From the NCBI RefSeq assembly GCF_017303155.1, contig NZ_JAEKJR010000001.1, positions 620,001-684,000 of the forward strand: a stretch of DNA of 64,000 nt. The letters are read 5' to 3'. Of the stretch, positions 20,010 to 28,523 are shown one piece after another. Numbering within the stretch: position 1 is the first letter of the stretch; each line of letters opens with the position of its first letter. A model generated the notes under the pieces. That model was not told the DNA's origin. It saw only the letters and a program-made list of their open reading frames with translations, and did not search any database. The position numbers and the translations under genes were made by a program. This stretch comes from Microbulbifer salipaludis (GTDB taxonomy: Bacteria > Pseudomonadota > Gammaproteobacteria > Pseudomonadales > Cellvibrionaceae).

Positions 20010-21029
20010 ATGGACGGCAAGCAAGTCAAGATTGGTATCCTGGTCGTTTATTATCTGGACCCGGCAGAAGAGTGGGTAATTCAGGAGCATTTTCGCAGGC
20101 TGGAGGCTTGCTATAAAAACCAGTTCAAGATCTATGCGGCATGCAACCGGCTAGCCCCCGATTTGTGGCACTACCTATCCGGAAGGGAATATATCGAGGC
20201 GGTGCCTGTCGTGGATACCGATCTCCGGGGAAGCCAAGAACATATCTGGTATCTGGATCAACTTAAAACAGTCGCCCTGGAAGATGGCTGTGACTACATC
20301 TGTACGCTGGACGTCGACAGTTGGCCTATCACGGGAAATGTATTTGATCGTGCGTTGGCGCTACTCGAAGAGCATAACGTGGATTTGATGGCGATTCAGA
20401 GGGAGGAAAACGGTGATACATACCTACCGCATCCCTCGTTTATTTTTGCATCCGCACAACTGTTTCGGAATCTGGATTTGCGCTTTGGTGCGCCCTCGAG
20501 TGACGCTGATACACGCGAGTTTCATCGGTTTTCTGAAGTGACAAAGCAGCCGTTTGATACGGGCATCGGCGTCGGCTACAAGCTTTGGGAGCATGAAATA
20601 CCCTGGCTAAAGCTGCTGCGTTCCAACACAGTGGATTATCATTTTCTGATGGGTGGTGTTTATGGTGGGCTGATTTTCCACATGGGCTCCTCCTCCCGTG
20701 TGAAAAGGTTCAGAGCGGAAGGCCGACACTGGACCAAGAAATTCGGCGAATGGCTCGCTTCGGTTCCGCTAATATCACGGCAGGCTAAACGCATAGTATT
20801 CTGGCTGGAGAAGGTTTTTCCCGACCGGCTTGCGAAGCGAAATATGTTGCTATACCAGGCGATCCGTCGGGACTTGAAAAATAATTCCGCCAGTTTCTAT
20901 GATGAACTCCAGGGGTTACCCGGCTCACCAGACCCGGCGACCGCCCGAGTTGGTGTCGGTCGAGGGTTGCAGCAGAGGCACGAGTCGACCGGGAAGCGAT
21001 CGCCGCGTCCCCTGGAGCTGGTACGTTAA
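20010..21029 (+). CDS. Putative GT-A-type glycosyltransferase
   Basis: The protein has 339 residues from ATG 20010, which has AAGGAAG seven bases upstream; an earlier in-frame start near 19962 is poorly placed. The N-terminus VKIGILVVYYLDP and the central CTLDVDSWPI (a DxD-like motif), followed by the HPSFIFASAQLF segment, fit a nucleotide-sugar transferase fold, but I cannot place it in a numbered family with confidence. The C-terminal ~40 residues are basic and low in hydrophobics. It is the last gene of the plus-strand glycan unit and ends only 15 bp from the convergent thiI stop. Confidence 0.65.
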   Translation: MDGKQVKIGILVVYYLDPAEEWVIQEHFRRLEACYKNQFKIYAACNRLAPDLWHYLSGREYIEAVPVVDTDLRGSQEHIWYLDQLKTVALEDGCDYICTLDVDSWPITGNVFDRALALLEEHNVDLMAIQREENGDTYLPHPSFIFASAQLFRNLDLRFGAPSSDADTREFHRFSEVTKQPFDTGIGVGYKLWEHEIPWLKLLRSNTVDYHFLMGGVYGGLIFHMGSSSRVKRFRAEGRHWTKKFGEWLASVPLISRQAKRIVFWLEKVFPDRLAKRNMLLYQAIRRDLKNNSASFYDELQGLPGSPDPATARVGVGRGLQQRHESTGKRSPRPLELVR

Positions 21030-21044
21030 GCGCATTACTCAGTG

Positions 21045-22511
21045 TCAATGCTTCGGTTTCTCAGGCCGATAAACCCCAACATTGCGATACCCCTCATCCA
21101 GCAGGTGCGAGGCGTGTAACTGACTCATTACGCCGCGATCGCAGTACAACAGGTAGTGCTTATCCTTATCCAGTTTCTGGAACGCTGTGCTGAGGCGGAA
21201 GAAGGGAATGGTTTCCACGGTGGTGTCTTCCAGTTCCAAGGGGTTCACTTCCTCTTCCGTGGGGTGGCGAATGTCGATGACGGTGGCATCACCCGGTTCG
21301 GTCACAATATCCACCGGCGGTGCATCTTCACCCAGATCTTGCATTACTTCATCGATGTTCTGCATCACGCGGTTGCCGATGGCGCGGTCAAGCACCGTGA
21401 AATCGAATCGGGTTTCCTCGTGCTCTACCTTCTCCATTTTTGCGCGCGTGGTGGGCTTCACGGAAATTACCCCGCAGTACTCCGGCATGTTCGCGGCAAA
21501 CTCCTCTGTGCCAATGGCGCGGGCGGTGCGAATGATGTCGGTCTTGTCGGAGGTAATCAGCGGGCGCAGGACCAGCGTATCGGTAACGCTGTCGATGACC
21601 GATAGATTTTTCAGGGTCTGGCTGGAAACCTGGGCAATGGCCTCACCGGTCACTACTGCGTCCACGTCCAGTTCCTTGGCGACCACCGAGGCGGCGCGCA
21701 GCATCATGCGCTTCAGGGTGACACCCATATAGGAGTCGTCGACCTGCTCGAGTATCTCGGCAACCACTTCGTCAAACGGTACGGTGATGAATTTCACCCG
21801 ATGGGATGCGCCGTATCTTTCCCACAGGTAAAAGGCGACCTCCTTTACCCCCAGCTCGTGCTGGCGGCCTCCCAGGTTGAAGAACAGGAAGTGGGTGCGG
21901 ATGCCGCGCTTGATGGTCAGGTAGCTGGCAACCGTGGAATCGAAGCCACCGGACACCAGCGATAGCACCGGGTCCTGGGTGCCCAGCGGGAAGCCCCCCA
22001 GGCCCTGGTGCAGCTCCTCGATCACGTTCAGCTTGTCGTGGCGGACTTCCAGTTTCACCGTGACATCGGGGTTTTTCAGTTTTACTCCGATGGCATCGGT
22101 GTTCTTGTTCAGCCCACCACCTACATACTGCTCCACATCGAGAGACTGGAAGTCGTGCTTGCCGGTGCGTTTGACGCGCACGCAGAACGTCTTGCCGGCG
22201 AGCTGCGGGCCCCAGATGGGCAATGTTTTCTGGTAGATGTCGTCCAGGTCGCCGAGCGGGAACTGCTGTACCCGGGCAAAGTTCGCGATACCGGGAGTGT
22301 GCGCCAGTACCTCTTCAATACGCTCGGAAAGGTGGGATACTGCATCCGGCGCAATCACGTCGATTTTTTCCCAGTCCTTGTGCACCTTGATGCGATCATC
22401 CAGCTGCCGCATTAGTTTGCGCAGGTTGTCGGCCAGCTGCCGCGACATGCGCTTGCGCACTGGATTGCTTTTGATGGTGATCTCTGGGAAAAATTTGACG
22501 ACAAAGTGCAT
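21045..22511 (-). CDS. thiI: tRNA 4-thiouridine / thiamine-thiazole sulfurtransferase ThiI
   Basis: The protein has 488 residues in the long, rhodanese-fused form. An N-terminal ferredoxin-like plus THUMP region (about 1-165) is followed by a PP-loop ATPase domain with SGGFDSTVASY, and by a C-terminal rhodanese domain with the active Cys in LLYCDRGV at residue 457. It adenylates and thiolates U8 of tRNA and in many bacteria also supplies sulfur for the thiazole of thiamine. It is monocistronic and divergent from glnA. Confidence 0.97.
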   Translation of the reverse strand: MHFVVKFFPEITIKSNPVRKRMSRQLADNLRKLMRQLDDRIKVHKDWEKIDVIAPDAVSHLSERIEEVLAHTPGIANFARVQQFPLGDLDDIYQKTLPIWGPQLAGKTFCVRVKRTGKHDFQSLDVEQYVGGGLNKNTDAIGVKLKNPDVTVKLEVRHDKLNVIEELHQGLGGFPLGTQDPVLSLVSGGFDSTVASYLTIKRGIRTHFLFFNLGGRQHELGVKEVAFYLWERYGASHRVKFITVPFDEVVAEILEQVDDSYMGVTLKRMMLRAASVVAKELDVDAVVTGEAIAQVSSQTLKNLSVIDSVTDTLVLRPLITSDKTDIIRTARAIGTEEFAANMPEYCGVISVKPTTRAKMEKVEHEETRFDFTVLDRAIGNRVMQNIDEVMQDLGEDAPPVDIVTEPGDATVIDIRHPTEEEVNPLELEDTTVETIPFFRLSTAFQKLDKDKHYLLYCDRGVMSQLHASHLLDEGYRNVGVYRPEKPKH

Positions 22512-22615
22512 GGGAGTGTGCCGGAAACGCGGTTGAATGTGAGGCCAAGGAAGGAGTTATAGCCTTCCCGGCAAAGGTGGCGAATTATAAACTCGCTAAG
22601 GGGATTTTGCTTGCA

Positions 22616-22692
22616 GCACCAATTTGGTGCTCGCGGTGACTTGATGGCCCCAAATCGGTGCATTTCTGTCTTGGGGGGCACCAACATTGTGA
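22616..22692 (+). promoter_or_regulatory. Three NtrC-type boxes at 31-bp spacing upstream of glnA
   Basis: Box 1 is GCACCAATTTGGTGC (22616-22630), a perfect match to the NtrC core GCACC-N5-GGTGC. Box 2 is GCCCCAAATCGGTGC (22647-22661), one mismatch. Box 3 is GCACCAACATTGTGA (22678-22692), two mismatches. Centres are 31 bp apart, about three helical turns, so all face the same side of DNA. They lie about 100-175 bp before the sigma-54 element. Confidence 0.75.
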
Positions 22693-22789
22693 CTATCGTG
22701 GGGGCTCGCTGGTGGTGAATCACCGAAAACCCGTGGTTGTCACCGGATTTCGCGGGCCCGAGGCCGCTTTATGCCTGTTTGCCCCAATT

Positions 22790-22805
22790 TGGCACACTCC
22801 TTGCT
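22790..22805 (+). promoter_or_regulatory. Sigma-54 promoter of glnA
   Basis: TGGCACACTCCTTGCT matches the -24/-12 consensus TGGCACG-N4-TTGCW at all but the seventh position, with correct GG-GC spacing. A start near 22815 would give a ~57-nt leader before the glnA ATG. Confidence 0.88.
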
Positions 22806-22871
22806 TTTACTGTTGCCACAAGACAACGCGAATTGGCGCGATACATAAATTTTCATTCTTGGAGGACTGCA

Positions 22872-24278
22872 ATGTCAGCGAAAACGCTCGGACTGATCAA
22901 AGAGAGCGAAGCCAAATGGGTAGACCTGCGCTTCACCGATACCAAAGGTAAGGAACAACACGTTTCTCTTCCGTCCAAGGAAGTTGATGGCGAGTTCTTC
23001 GAAGAAGGCAAGATGTTCGACGGTTCCTCTATCGCGGGCTGGAAGGGTATTAACGAATCCGACATGATCCTGATGCCGGACGATGAAACCTCTTTCCTGG
23101 ACCCCTTCACCGATGAAGCGACCGTAATCATTCGCTGTAACATCGTTGATCCGATCACCGGCCAGGGCTACGAGCGCGACCCGCGTTCCATCGCGCTGCG
23201 CGCCGAGGAATACCTGAAGTCCACTGGTTACGGTGACACCGCGCTGTTCGGTCCGGAGCCCGAGTTCTTCGTATTCGACGACATCACCTGGGGTGCCGAA
23301 ATGGGCGGCGCCTTCTACAAGATCAACTCTGAAGAAGCGGCCTGGTCTTCCGGTGCCTCTTTCACTGACGGCAACATGGGCCACCGCCCGGGCGTGAAAG
23401 GCGGTTACTTCCCGGTTCCGCCGGTTGACTCCCTGCACGACATCCGTGCTGCCATGTGTTCCGCCATGGAAGCCATGGGCCTGGAAATCGAAGTACATCA
23501 CCACGAAGTGGGTACTGCGGGCCAGTGTGAAATCGGCGTTGGCGCCAACACCCTGACCAAGAAAGCGGACGAAGTACAGATCCTGAAGTACGCGGTACAC
23601 AACGTAGCCCACGCTTACGGCAAAACCGCTACCTTCATGCCCAAGCCGCTGGTGGGTGACAACGGTTCCGGTATGCACGTGCACCAGTCCTTCAGCAAGG
23701 ACGGCGTGAACCAGTTCGCCGGTGACGCCTATGCTGGCCTGTCTGAAACTGCCCTGTTCTACATCGGCGGTATCATCAAGCACGCGCGCGCCCTGAACGC
23801 GATCTGTAACTCTTCCACCAACTCCTACAAGCGTCTGGTTCCGGGCTTCGAAGCGCCGGTTATCCTGGCCTACTCTGCGCGCAACCGCTCTGCGTCTATC
23901 CGCATTCCGTTCGTGCCGAGCCCGAAAGGCAAGCGCATCGAGACTCGCTTCCCGGATCCGACCGCCAACCCGTACCTGGCCTTCGCAGCCCTGCTGATGG
24001 CTGGCCTCGACGGCGTGAAGAACAAGATCCACCCGGGCGACGCAGCCGACAAGGACCTGTACGACCTGCCGGCGGAAGAGCTGGCCGAGTACCCGACCGT
24101 GGCTTCCAGCCTGGAGCAGGCCCTGGACGCACTGGATCAGGACCGCGCCTTCCTGACCGAAGGTGGCGTATTCACCGACGACGCTATCGATGCGTTCATC
24201 GAGCTGAAGCGCGAAGAAGTACAGCGTGTGAACATGACCACTCACCCGGTTGAGTTCGAACTGTACTATTCAGTATAA
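22872..24278 (+). CDS. glnA: Glutamine synthetase type I
   Basis: The protein has 468 residues (E. coli GlnA is 469), starting at ATG 22872 with GGAGG nine bases upstream. Family motifs include [24 protein letters not shown], the [19 protein letters not shown]-site region, and NRSASIRIP. The adenylylation-site Tyr397 is present in DLYDLPAEE, so GlnE-type control is expected. It makes glutamine from glutamate, ammonia and ATP. Expression is expected from the sigma-54/NtrC promoter upstream. It heads the glnA - DUF4124 - ntrB - ntrC order. Confidence 0.99.
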   Translation: MSAKTLGLIKESEAKWVDLRFTDTKGKEQHVSLPSKEVDGEFFEEGKMFDGSSIAGWKGINESDMILMPDDETSFLDPFTDEATVIIRCNIVDPITGQGYERDPRSIALRAEEYLKSTGYGDTALFGPEPEFFVFDDITWGAEMGGAFYKINSEEAAWSSGASFTDGNMGHRPGVKGGYFPVPPVDSLHDIRAAMCSAMEAMGLEIEVHHHEVGTAGQCEIGVGANTLTKKADEVQILKYAVHNVAHAYGKTATFMPKPLVGDNGSGMHVHQSFSKDGVNQFAGDAYAGLSETALFYIGGIIKHARALNAICNSSTNSYKRLVPGFEAPVILAYSARNRSASIRIPFVPSPKGKRIETRFPDPTANPYLAFAALLMAGLDGVKNKIHPGDAADKDLYDLPAEELAEYPTVASSLEQALDALDQDRAFLTEGGVFTDDAIDAFIELKREEVQRVNMTTHPVEFELYYSV

Positions 24279-24293
24279 AGATCAGTATAAAGA
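24271..24293. repeat. Tandem duplication across the glnA stop codon
   Basis: CAGTATAAAGA occurs at 24271-24281 and again at 24283-24293, so the stop-containing sequence is doubled just before the first 3' hairpin. Probably a small slippage duplication. Confidence 0.6.
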
Positions 24294-24313
24294 CGCCGCA
24301 GGCGCCTCCTTTT
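24291..24313 (+). terminator. Probable first terminator of glnA
   Basis: AGACGCC (24291-24297) pairs with GGCGCCT (24301-24307) with one mismatch, loop GCA, followed by CCTTTT. Moderately strong. Confidence 0.5.
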
Positions 24314-24410
24314 AAAACCCTATTTGGGGTTAAAACGGAGTATCATCGGAGCGCCGCCGCCGGCCCATGCATCTGCAAGGTCTGGTGAGAACGGTGCAAA
24401 GATGACGAGA

Positions 24411-24440
24411 AAGCCCACACCTTGCGGTGTGGGCTTTTTT
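24411..24440 (+). terminator. Strong terminator upstream of the DUF4124 gene
   Basis: An 11-bp perfect stem AAGCCCACACC (24411-24421) / GGTGTGGGCTT (24426-24436), loop TTGC, then a run of T. It lies about 130 bases after glnA and before the DUF4124 gene, so the latter probably has its own promoter. Confidence 0.88.
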
Positions 24441-24517
24441 TATGCCGGTAGCGCAGACCGGAGTACACTAGCCTTTATCAAGCAACCTCTAACAGAATGC
24501 GAGAGGCAGGAAAGCCC

Positions 24518-25180
24518 ATGAACAGGTGGATTGCAGTGCTGGCGTTTATTCTCGCCGTCCCCGCTTTGGCGCAGCAGGAGTCGACTGCCGCGGACAACAA
24601 GTCAGGTAGCGGCTCTGGCAGTGTGTACAAGATTGTCGGCCCGGATGGGCGTATCACCTTCAGTGACAGCCCGCCTCCGGACGGCAAGGCCGAAAAGGTG
24701 GAAATCGGGCCGATTAACGTGCAGCCCATTGCGCCCCGGCAGCCGCTGCGGACGCGCAAGCTGTCTCCCCGCGACCGTGAGGACAACCGCGCTGGGGATG
24801 ATACGGGCCCGGTGAACTTCTCCATCGTGAGCCCGGTCAATGGGGCCACCATACCGCCAGGCCAGCGGTTTATTGTGTTGCAGGTGGCGCTGGACCCGGT
24901 ACCCAGAGATGGCTACGAGTTTTTTGTAGTGGTTGACGGCCAGCGCTGGTCGGGCAGCTCCTCCGGCACCAGCCTGGATATTTCCGCGCTGGAGCGCGGT
25001 GCACATACGATACAGGCGGTACTGCTGGGTTCCCGGGGACAGCCACTGGCCCGCTCCCAGGCGATCGAGGTGTACGTGAAGCGTCCCGGCGGTCAGGTTC
25101 CGGATTTCCCCGCGGGTCAGGCGCCGGCGATGCCCAAGGCCCAGCAAGCACCGGGTTTCACGCCCAAGCCGAAACGTTAG
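24518..25180 (+). CDS. Secreted DUF4124 protein between glnA and ntrB
   Basis: The protein has 220 residues from ATG 24518, with AGGAAAG upstream; the ATG at 24497 lacks one. It has a signal peptide ending about ALAQ (residues 1-19), a DUF4124 domain (VYKIVGPDGRITFSDSPPPDG, about 44-65) and, after a basic linker, a beta-rich C-terminal part (about 100-200) that reads like an Ig-type fold (VNGATIPPGQ, FVVVDGQRW). The function of DUF4124 proteins is unknown; they are periplasmic or envelope proteins. A role in nitrogen control is not shown by sequence; only the position suggests it. Confidence 0.82.
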   Translation: MNRWIAVLAFILAVPALAQQESTAADNKSGSGSGSVYKIVGPDGRITFSDSPPPDGKAEKVEIGPINVQPIAPRQPLRTRKLSPRDREDNRAGDDTGPVNFSIVSPVNGATIPPGQRFIVLQVALDPVPRDGYEFFVVVDGQRWSGSSSGTSLDISALERGAHTIQAVLLGSRGQPLARSQAIEVYVKRPGGQVPDFPAGQAPAMPKAQQAPGFTPKPKR

Positions 25181-25191
25181 TCCGGTTACGC

Positions 25192-25222
25192 GGGCCACGA
25201 TAAGGCGTGGCCCCTCCCTTCC
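25192..25222 (+). terminator. Terminator-like hairpin after the DUF4124 gene
   Basis: GGGCCACG (25192-25199) pairs with CGTGGCCC (25206-25213), loop ATAAGG, followed by a pyrimidine-rich tail rather than a clean T run. Confidence 0.5.
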
Positions 25223-25272
25223 TTCTCCGCCAGCCCCATTCTGGGCTCCAGGCAGCACAAATTTTGATCTGC

Positions 25273-25287
25273 GCACAATTTTGGTGC
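25273..25287 (+). promoter_or_regulatory. NtrC-type box upstream of ntrB
   Basis: GCACAATTTTGGTGC matches GCACC-N5-GGTGC with one mismatch and lies about 83 bp before the sigma-54-like element of ntrB. It supports autoregulation by NtrC-phosphate. Confidence 0.7.
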
Positions 25288-25355
25288 ATTCTCTGTGCTG
25301 AAACACCGCGCCCCGAATTCTAAGCCCCGAAAGAGTCCGGTTTTTTGCGCCATTT

Positions 25356-25371
25356 TGGTTTGCTTTTTGCA
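25356..25371 (+). promoter_or_regulatory. Sigma-54-like promoter of ntrBC
   Basis: TGGTTTGCTTTTTGCA keeps TGG, the G at position 7 and TTGCA at the correct spacing of the -24/-12 consensus. A start near 25383 leaves only ~12 nt before the ntrB ATG, so the leader would be very short. Confidence 0.6.
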
Positions 25372-25394
25372 CTGCCATTAGGCGACCCGAAGAA

Positions 25395-26525
25395 ATGAAC
25401 GAAGTCGGATCCCCCCGAATGCTCAATGATCGTCAGTTACGCCTGCTTTTTGACAACCTGACCTCGGCCGTTCTGGTGCTGGATGAGCATCTGTCCCTGC
25501 GCTACCTGAACTCGGCGGCCGAAGACCTGGTGGCAGCGTCCAGCACGCGCTCCATCGGCCTGCCCCTGGAAGACGTCGTCCGTGAGTCCCGCTCTGCCCA
25601 GCAGGCGTTGCGTTCGGCGCTGGAAAACGGGGAAAAGTACACCGTACGGCGTGCGTTATGGCTGCTGCACAACCTGGAAGAGTGCACGGTGGATTACTCG
25701 GTGACACCGCTCACCGAGCTGGGCCTGTTATTGCTGGAGGTCCAGTCCATGGATCGCCTGCTGCGCATCGCACGCGAGGATGCGCTGATCTCTGCCCAGG
25801 AGACCACCCGTAACCTGGTGCGGGGCATGGCCCACGAAGTAAAAAATCCCCTGGGCGGAATACGCGGTGCGGCACAGTTGCTGCAAAGGGAATTGAAAGA
25901 GCTGGAGCAGTCCGGTGGCGAAGATCTGGCGGAATACACCCAGATCATCATCGAAGAGGCCGATCGCCTGCGCAACCTGGTGGATCGCATGCTGGGTCCG
26001 CGTAAGCCGGTGCGACTGCAGTCGGTGAACGTGCACACGATTACCGAGCGGGTGGCACAGTTAATCGAGGCGGAGTGCGATGGGGCGCTGGAGATCAAAC
26101 GCGATTACGACCCGTCGATCCCGGATATCCCCGCCGACAGCGAGCAGCTGATACAGGCGGTATTGAATATCGCCCGCAATGCCATGCAGGCCATCGCTGA
26201 GAATGTGGGTCTCGAAGACGGAGACCTGACCATCCGCACCCGGGTACAGCGTCAATTTACCATCGGCCGCCGACACTGCCCGCTGGTCTGCCGCATCGAT
26301 GTTGTGGACAACGGCCCGGGTATTCCGGAAGACATTCGCGAGCGAATTTTTTACCCGATGATTTCCGGCCGCGCTGAAGGCTCGGGTTTGGGGCTGTCGA
26401 TATCGCAGCACATCATCAATCAGCACCGCGGGCTGATCAAATGCGAGAGCCGGCCCGGAGAGACAGAATTTCAGATATACCTGCCGCTGGCCAATGACGG
26501 CTCAGCGGCAGAGAAAAATTATTAG
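25395..26525 (+). CDS. glnL: Nitrogen regulation sensor histidine kinase NtrB
   Basis: The protein has 376 residues: a PAS domain (about 12-115), a HisKA dimerisation helix with the phospho-acceptor His147 in GMAHEVKNPLGG, and an HATPase domain with N (NIARNAMQA), G1 (DVVDNGPGIP) and G2 (GSGLGLSISQ) boxes. There is no membrane segment, as expected for cytosolic NtrB. It phosphorylates or dephosphorylates NtrC under control of PII. An ATG at 25419 is an alternative start. The gene is 28 bp from ntrC and surely co-transcribed with it. Confidence 0.96.
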   Translation: MNEVGSPRMLNDRQLRLLFDNLTSAVLVLDEHLSLRYLNSAAEDLVAASSTRSIGLPLEDVVRESRSAQQALRSALENGEKYTVRRALWLLHNLEECTVDYSVTPLTELGLLLLEVQSMDRLLRIAREDALISAQETTRNLVRGMAHEVKNPLGGIRGAAQLLQRELKELEQSGGEDLAEYTQIIIEEADRLRNLVDRMLGPRKPVRLQSVNVHTITERVAQLIEAECDGALEIKRDYDPSIPDIPADSEQLIQAVLNIARNAMQAIAENVGLEDGDLTIRTRVQRQFTIGRRHCPLVCRIDVVDNGPGIPEDIRERIFYPMISGRAEGSGLGLSISQHIINQHRGLIKCESRPGETEFQIYLPLANDGSAAEKNY

Positions 26526-26553
26526 AACGTAATAACAGAACCGGAAAAAGATT

Positions 26554-27966
26554 ATGAATAATCGCGTATGGATCATTGATGACGACCGCTCCATCCGCTG
26601 GGTGCTGGAGCGCGCCCTTTCCCGGGCGGGGATCGATACCACCTGCTACGAAAACGGGGATCGTGCCCTGGATGACTTTTACAGCGAGTCACCGGATGTG
26701 GTGATCAGTGATATCCGCATGCCCGGCTCCGATGGTTTTAAACTGCTGCAACGCTTTCAGGCAGAGCGTCCGTCCCTGCCCATCATCATCATGACGGCCC
26801 ACTCGGACCTCGACAGTGCGGTCGCAGCCTATCAGGGTGGCGCCTTCGAGTACCTGCCCAAACCTTTTGATGTGGATGAGGCCGTGGCCGTTACCCGCCG
26901 CGCCCTGGCCCACGCCAATGAGCAGCAGCCCGAAGAGCCGGTAATCGTCGAAAACGGTACCGCCAACAAGGAAATCATCGGTGAGGCGCCGGCGATGCAG
27001 GAGGTGTTCCGCGCGATCGGGCGCCTCTCCCACTCCAATATCACCGTGCTGATCAACGGTGAATCCGGTACCGGTAAGGAGCTGGTGGCAGCCGCCCTGC
27101 ACAATCACAGTCCGCGCAAGAACCAGCCGTTTATTGCGCTCAACATGGCGGCGATTCCCAAGGATTTGATGGAATCCGAACTGTTTGGCCATGAGAAGGG
27201 CGCCTTTACCGGCGCCAGCGCGCAGCGCGCCGGGCGCTTCGAGCAGGCCAACGGCGGCACCCTGTTCCTCGATGAAATTGGGGATATGCCCGCAGAAACC
27301 CAGACCCGACTGCTGCGGGTGCTGGCGGACGGCGAGTTTTACCGGGTCGGCGGTCACACGCCGGTCAAGGTGGATGTGCGCATTATTGCCGCCACCCACC
27401 AGGATCTCGAGCGCCTGGTGGAAGAGCACAAATTCCGCGAAGACCTTTTCCACCGCCTGAACGTCATCCGCATCCATATTCCCCGGCTTGCGGATCGTCG
27501 CGAAGACATTCCGCGCCTGGTGCGCCACTTCTTTAACAGTGCCGCCAAGGATCTCGGCGTTGAGCCCAAAATTTTGCTCAAGGAAACCGAGGAGTACCTG
27601 TCGGGTCTCGACTGGCCTGGCAACGTGCGCCAGCTGGAAAATACCTGTCGCTGGATTACGGTGATGGCCTCCGGCCGTGAGGTGCTGGTGGACGACCTGC
27701 CACCGGAGCTGCATCAGCAGGGCGCCGCGAGCGAGGTCCCACAGGACTGGCAGAAGGCGCTGCGGCTGTGGGCGGATCAGGCGCTGGCCACCGGTCAACG
27801 GGAAATCCTTAGCGAAGCAGTGCCGGCGTTTGAGCGAGCCCTGATCGCGATTGCACTCAAGCACACGGCGGGTCGCAAGCGCGATGCCGCGGAACTGCTT
27901 GGCTGGGGGCGCAACACCCTGACCCGCAAGCTGAAAGAGCTGGGCATGAACGGCGCCGACGATTGA
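26554..27966 (+). CDS. glnG: Nitrogen regulation response regulator NtrC
   Basis: The protein has 470 residues. The receiver domain has the acidic pair IIDDD and phospho-Asp53 in PDVVISDIRMPG. The AAA+ domain has Walker A GESGTGKE (169-176), the sigma-54-contacting GAFTGA loop (216-221) and Walker B GTLFLDEIGDMP. The Fis-type helix-turn-helix at the C-terminus ends KLKELGMNGADD. It activates sigma-54 promoters such as that of glnA, whose boxes are present in this window, and probably its own operon. A strong terminator follows. Confidence 0.98.
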   Translation: MNNRVWIIDDDRSIRWVLERALSRAGIDTTCYENGDRALDDFYSESPDVVISDIRMPGSDGFKLLQRFQAERPSLPIIIMTAHSDLDSAVAAYQGGAFEYLPKPFDVDEAVAVTRRALAHANEQQPEEPVIVENGTANKEIIGEAPAMQEVFRAIGRLSHSNITVLINGESGTGKELVAAALHNHSPRKNQPFIALNMAAIPKDLMESELFGHEKGAFTGASAQRAGRFEQANGGTLFLDEIGDMPAETQTRLLRVLADGEFYRVGGHTPVKVDVRIIAATHQDLERLVEEHKFREDLFHRLNVIRIHIPRLADRREDIPRLVRHFFNSAAKDLGVEPKILLKETEEYLSGLDWPGNVRQLENTCRWITVMASGREVLVDDLPPELHQQGAASEVPQDWQKALRLWADQALATGQREILSEAVPAFERALIAIALKHTAGRKRDAAELLGWGRNTLTRKLKELGMNGADD

Positions 27967-27988
27967 GTGCTGACTGATGTCGACGACC

Positions 27989-28020
27989 AAAATGGGCACC
28001 TGCGGGTGCCCATTTTCGTT
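27989..28020 (+). terminator. Terminator of ntrBC
   Basis: A 12-bp perfect stem AAAATGGGCACC (27989-28000) / GGTGCCCATTTT (28005-28016), loop TGCG, followed by CGTT. Confidence 0.85.
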
Positions 28021-28147
28021 ATAGTACGCGCAATTTTTGACTCTGATCAGCTGGCGCCAACTTCAACTCTGCTTTACTGCCTGTATTCCCGGTAAAACGA
28101 TGATCGGCAACAGCCAACCGTAACAATCATTATCAGTGACAGCGACC

Positions 28148-28483
28148 ATGAGTGATCTCCCCAATTGCCCCAAGTGCCAATCCACCTATACCTATGAAGA
28201 TCGCGATCTTTTCGTCTGCCCGGAGTGTGGCAATGAATGGGCTGCGGGAGAAACTGCGGAAGAGGAAGGGTTGAAGATTAACGATGCCAATGGCAATCCA
28301 CTCACCGATGGCGATACGGTAACGGTGATCAAGGACCTGAAGGTGAAAGGCTCTTCGCTGGTGGTAAAGGTGGGCACCAAGGTGAAGAATATCCGGCTGG
28401 TGGACGGCGACCATGATATCGACTGCAAAATTGACGGTATCGGGCCGATGAAACTGAAGTCGGAGTTCGTCAAGAAAGCCTGA
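28148..28483 (+). CDS. yjdM: YjdM/PhnA-family zinc-ribbon protein
   Basis: The protein has 111 residues, the same as E. coli YjdM. The N-terminal zinc ribbon has CPKC (residues 8-11) and CPEC, and the C-terminal SH3-like domain has [24 protein letters not shown] sequence and ends [12 protein letters not shown]. Although relatives are called alkylphosphonate utilisation protein PhnA, no phn genes are nearby and a role in phosphonate use is not supported. ATG 28148 is chosen over the GTG at 28136 because it gives the family start. Confidence 0.93.
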   Translation: MSDLPNCPKCQSTYTYEDRDLFVCPECGNEWAAGETAEEEGLKINDANGNPLTDGDTVTVIKDLKVKGSSLVVKVGTKVKNIRLVDGDHDIDCKIDGIGPMKLKSEFVKKA

Positions 28484-28523
28484 GGCGCAGATCGGCCATT
28501 CAATTTGACACGGGATTTCAAGG

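Noticed and set aside
22875..24245. 456-codon frame opposite glnA
   Set aside because: Shadow of glutamine synthetase; composition is low-complexity Val, Gly, Arg and His.
26689..27999. 436-codon frame opposite ntrC
   Set aside because: Antisense shadow of a perfect NtrC gene, driven by G+C-rich codons; no domain is recognised.
28148..28483. Phosphonate degradation locus
   Set aside because: YjdM/PhnA is not part of the C-P lyase pathway, and no phn genes are in the window.
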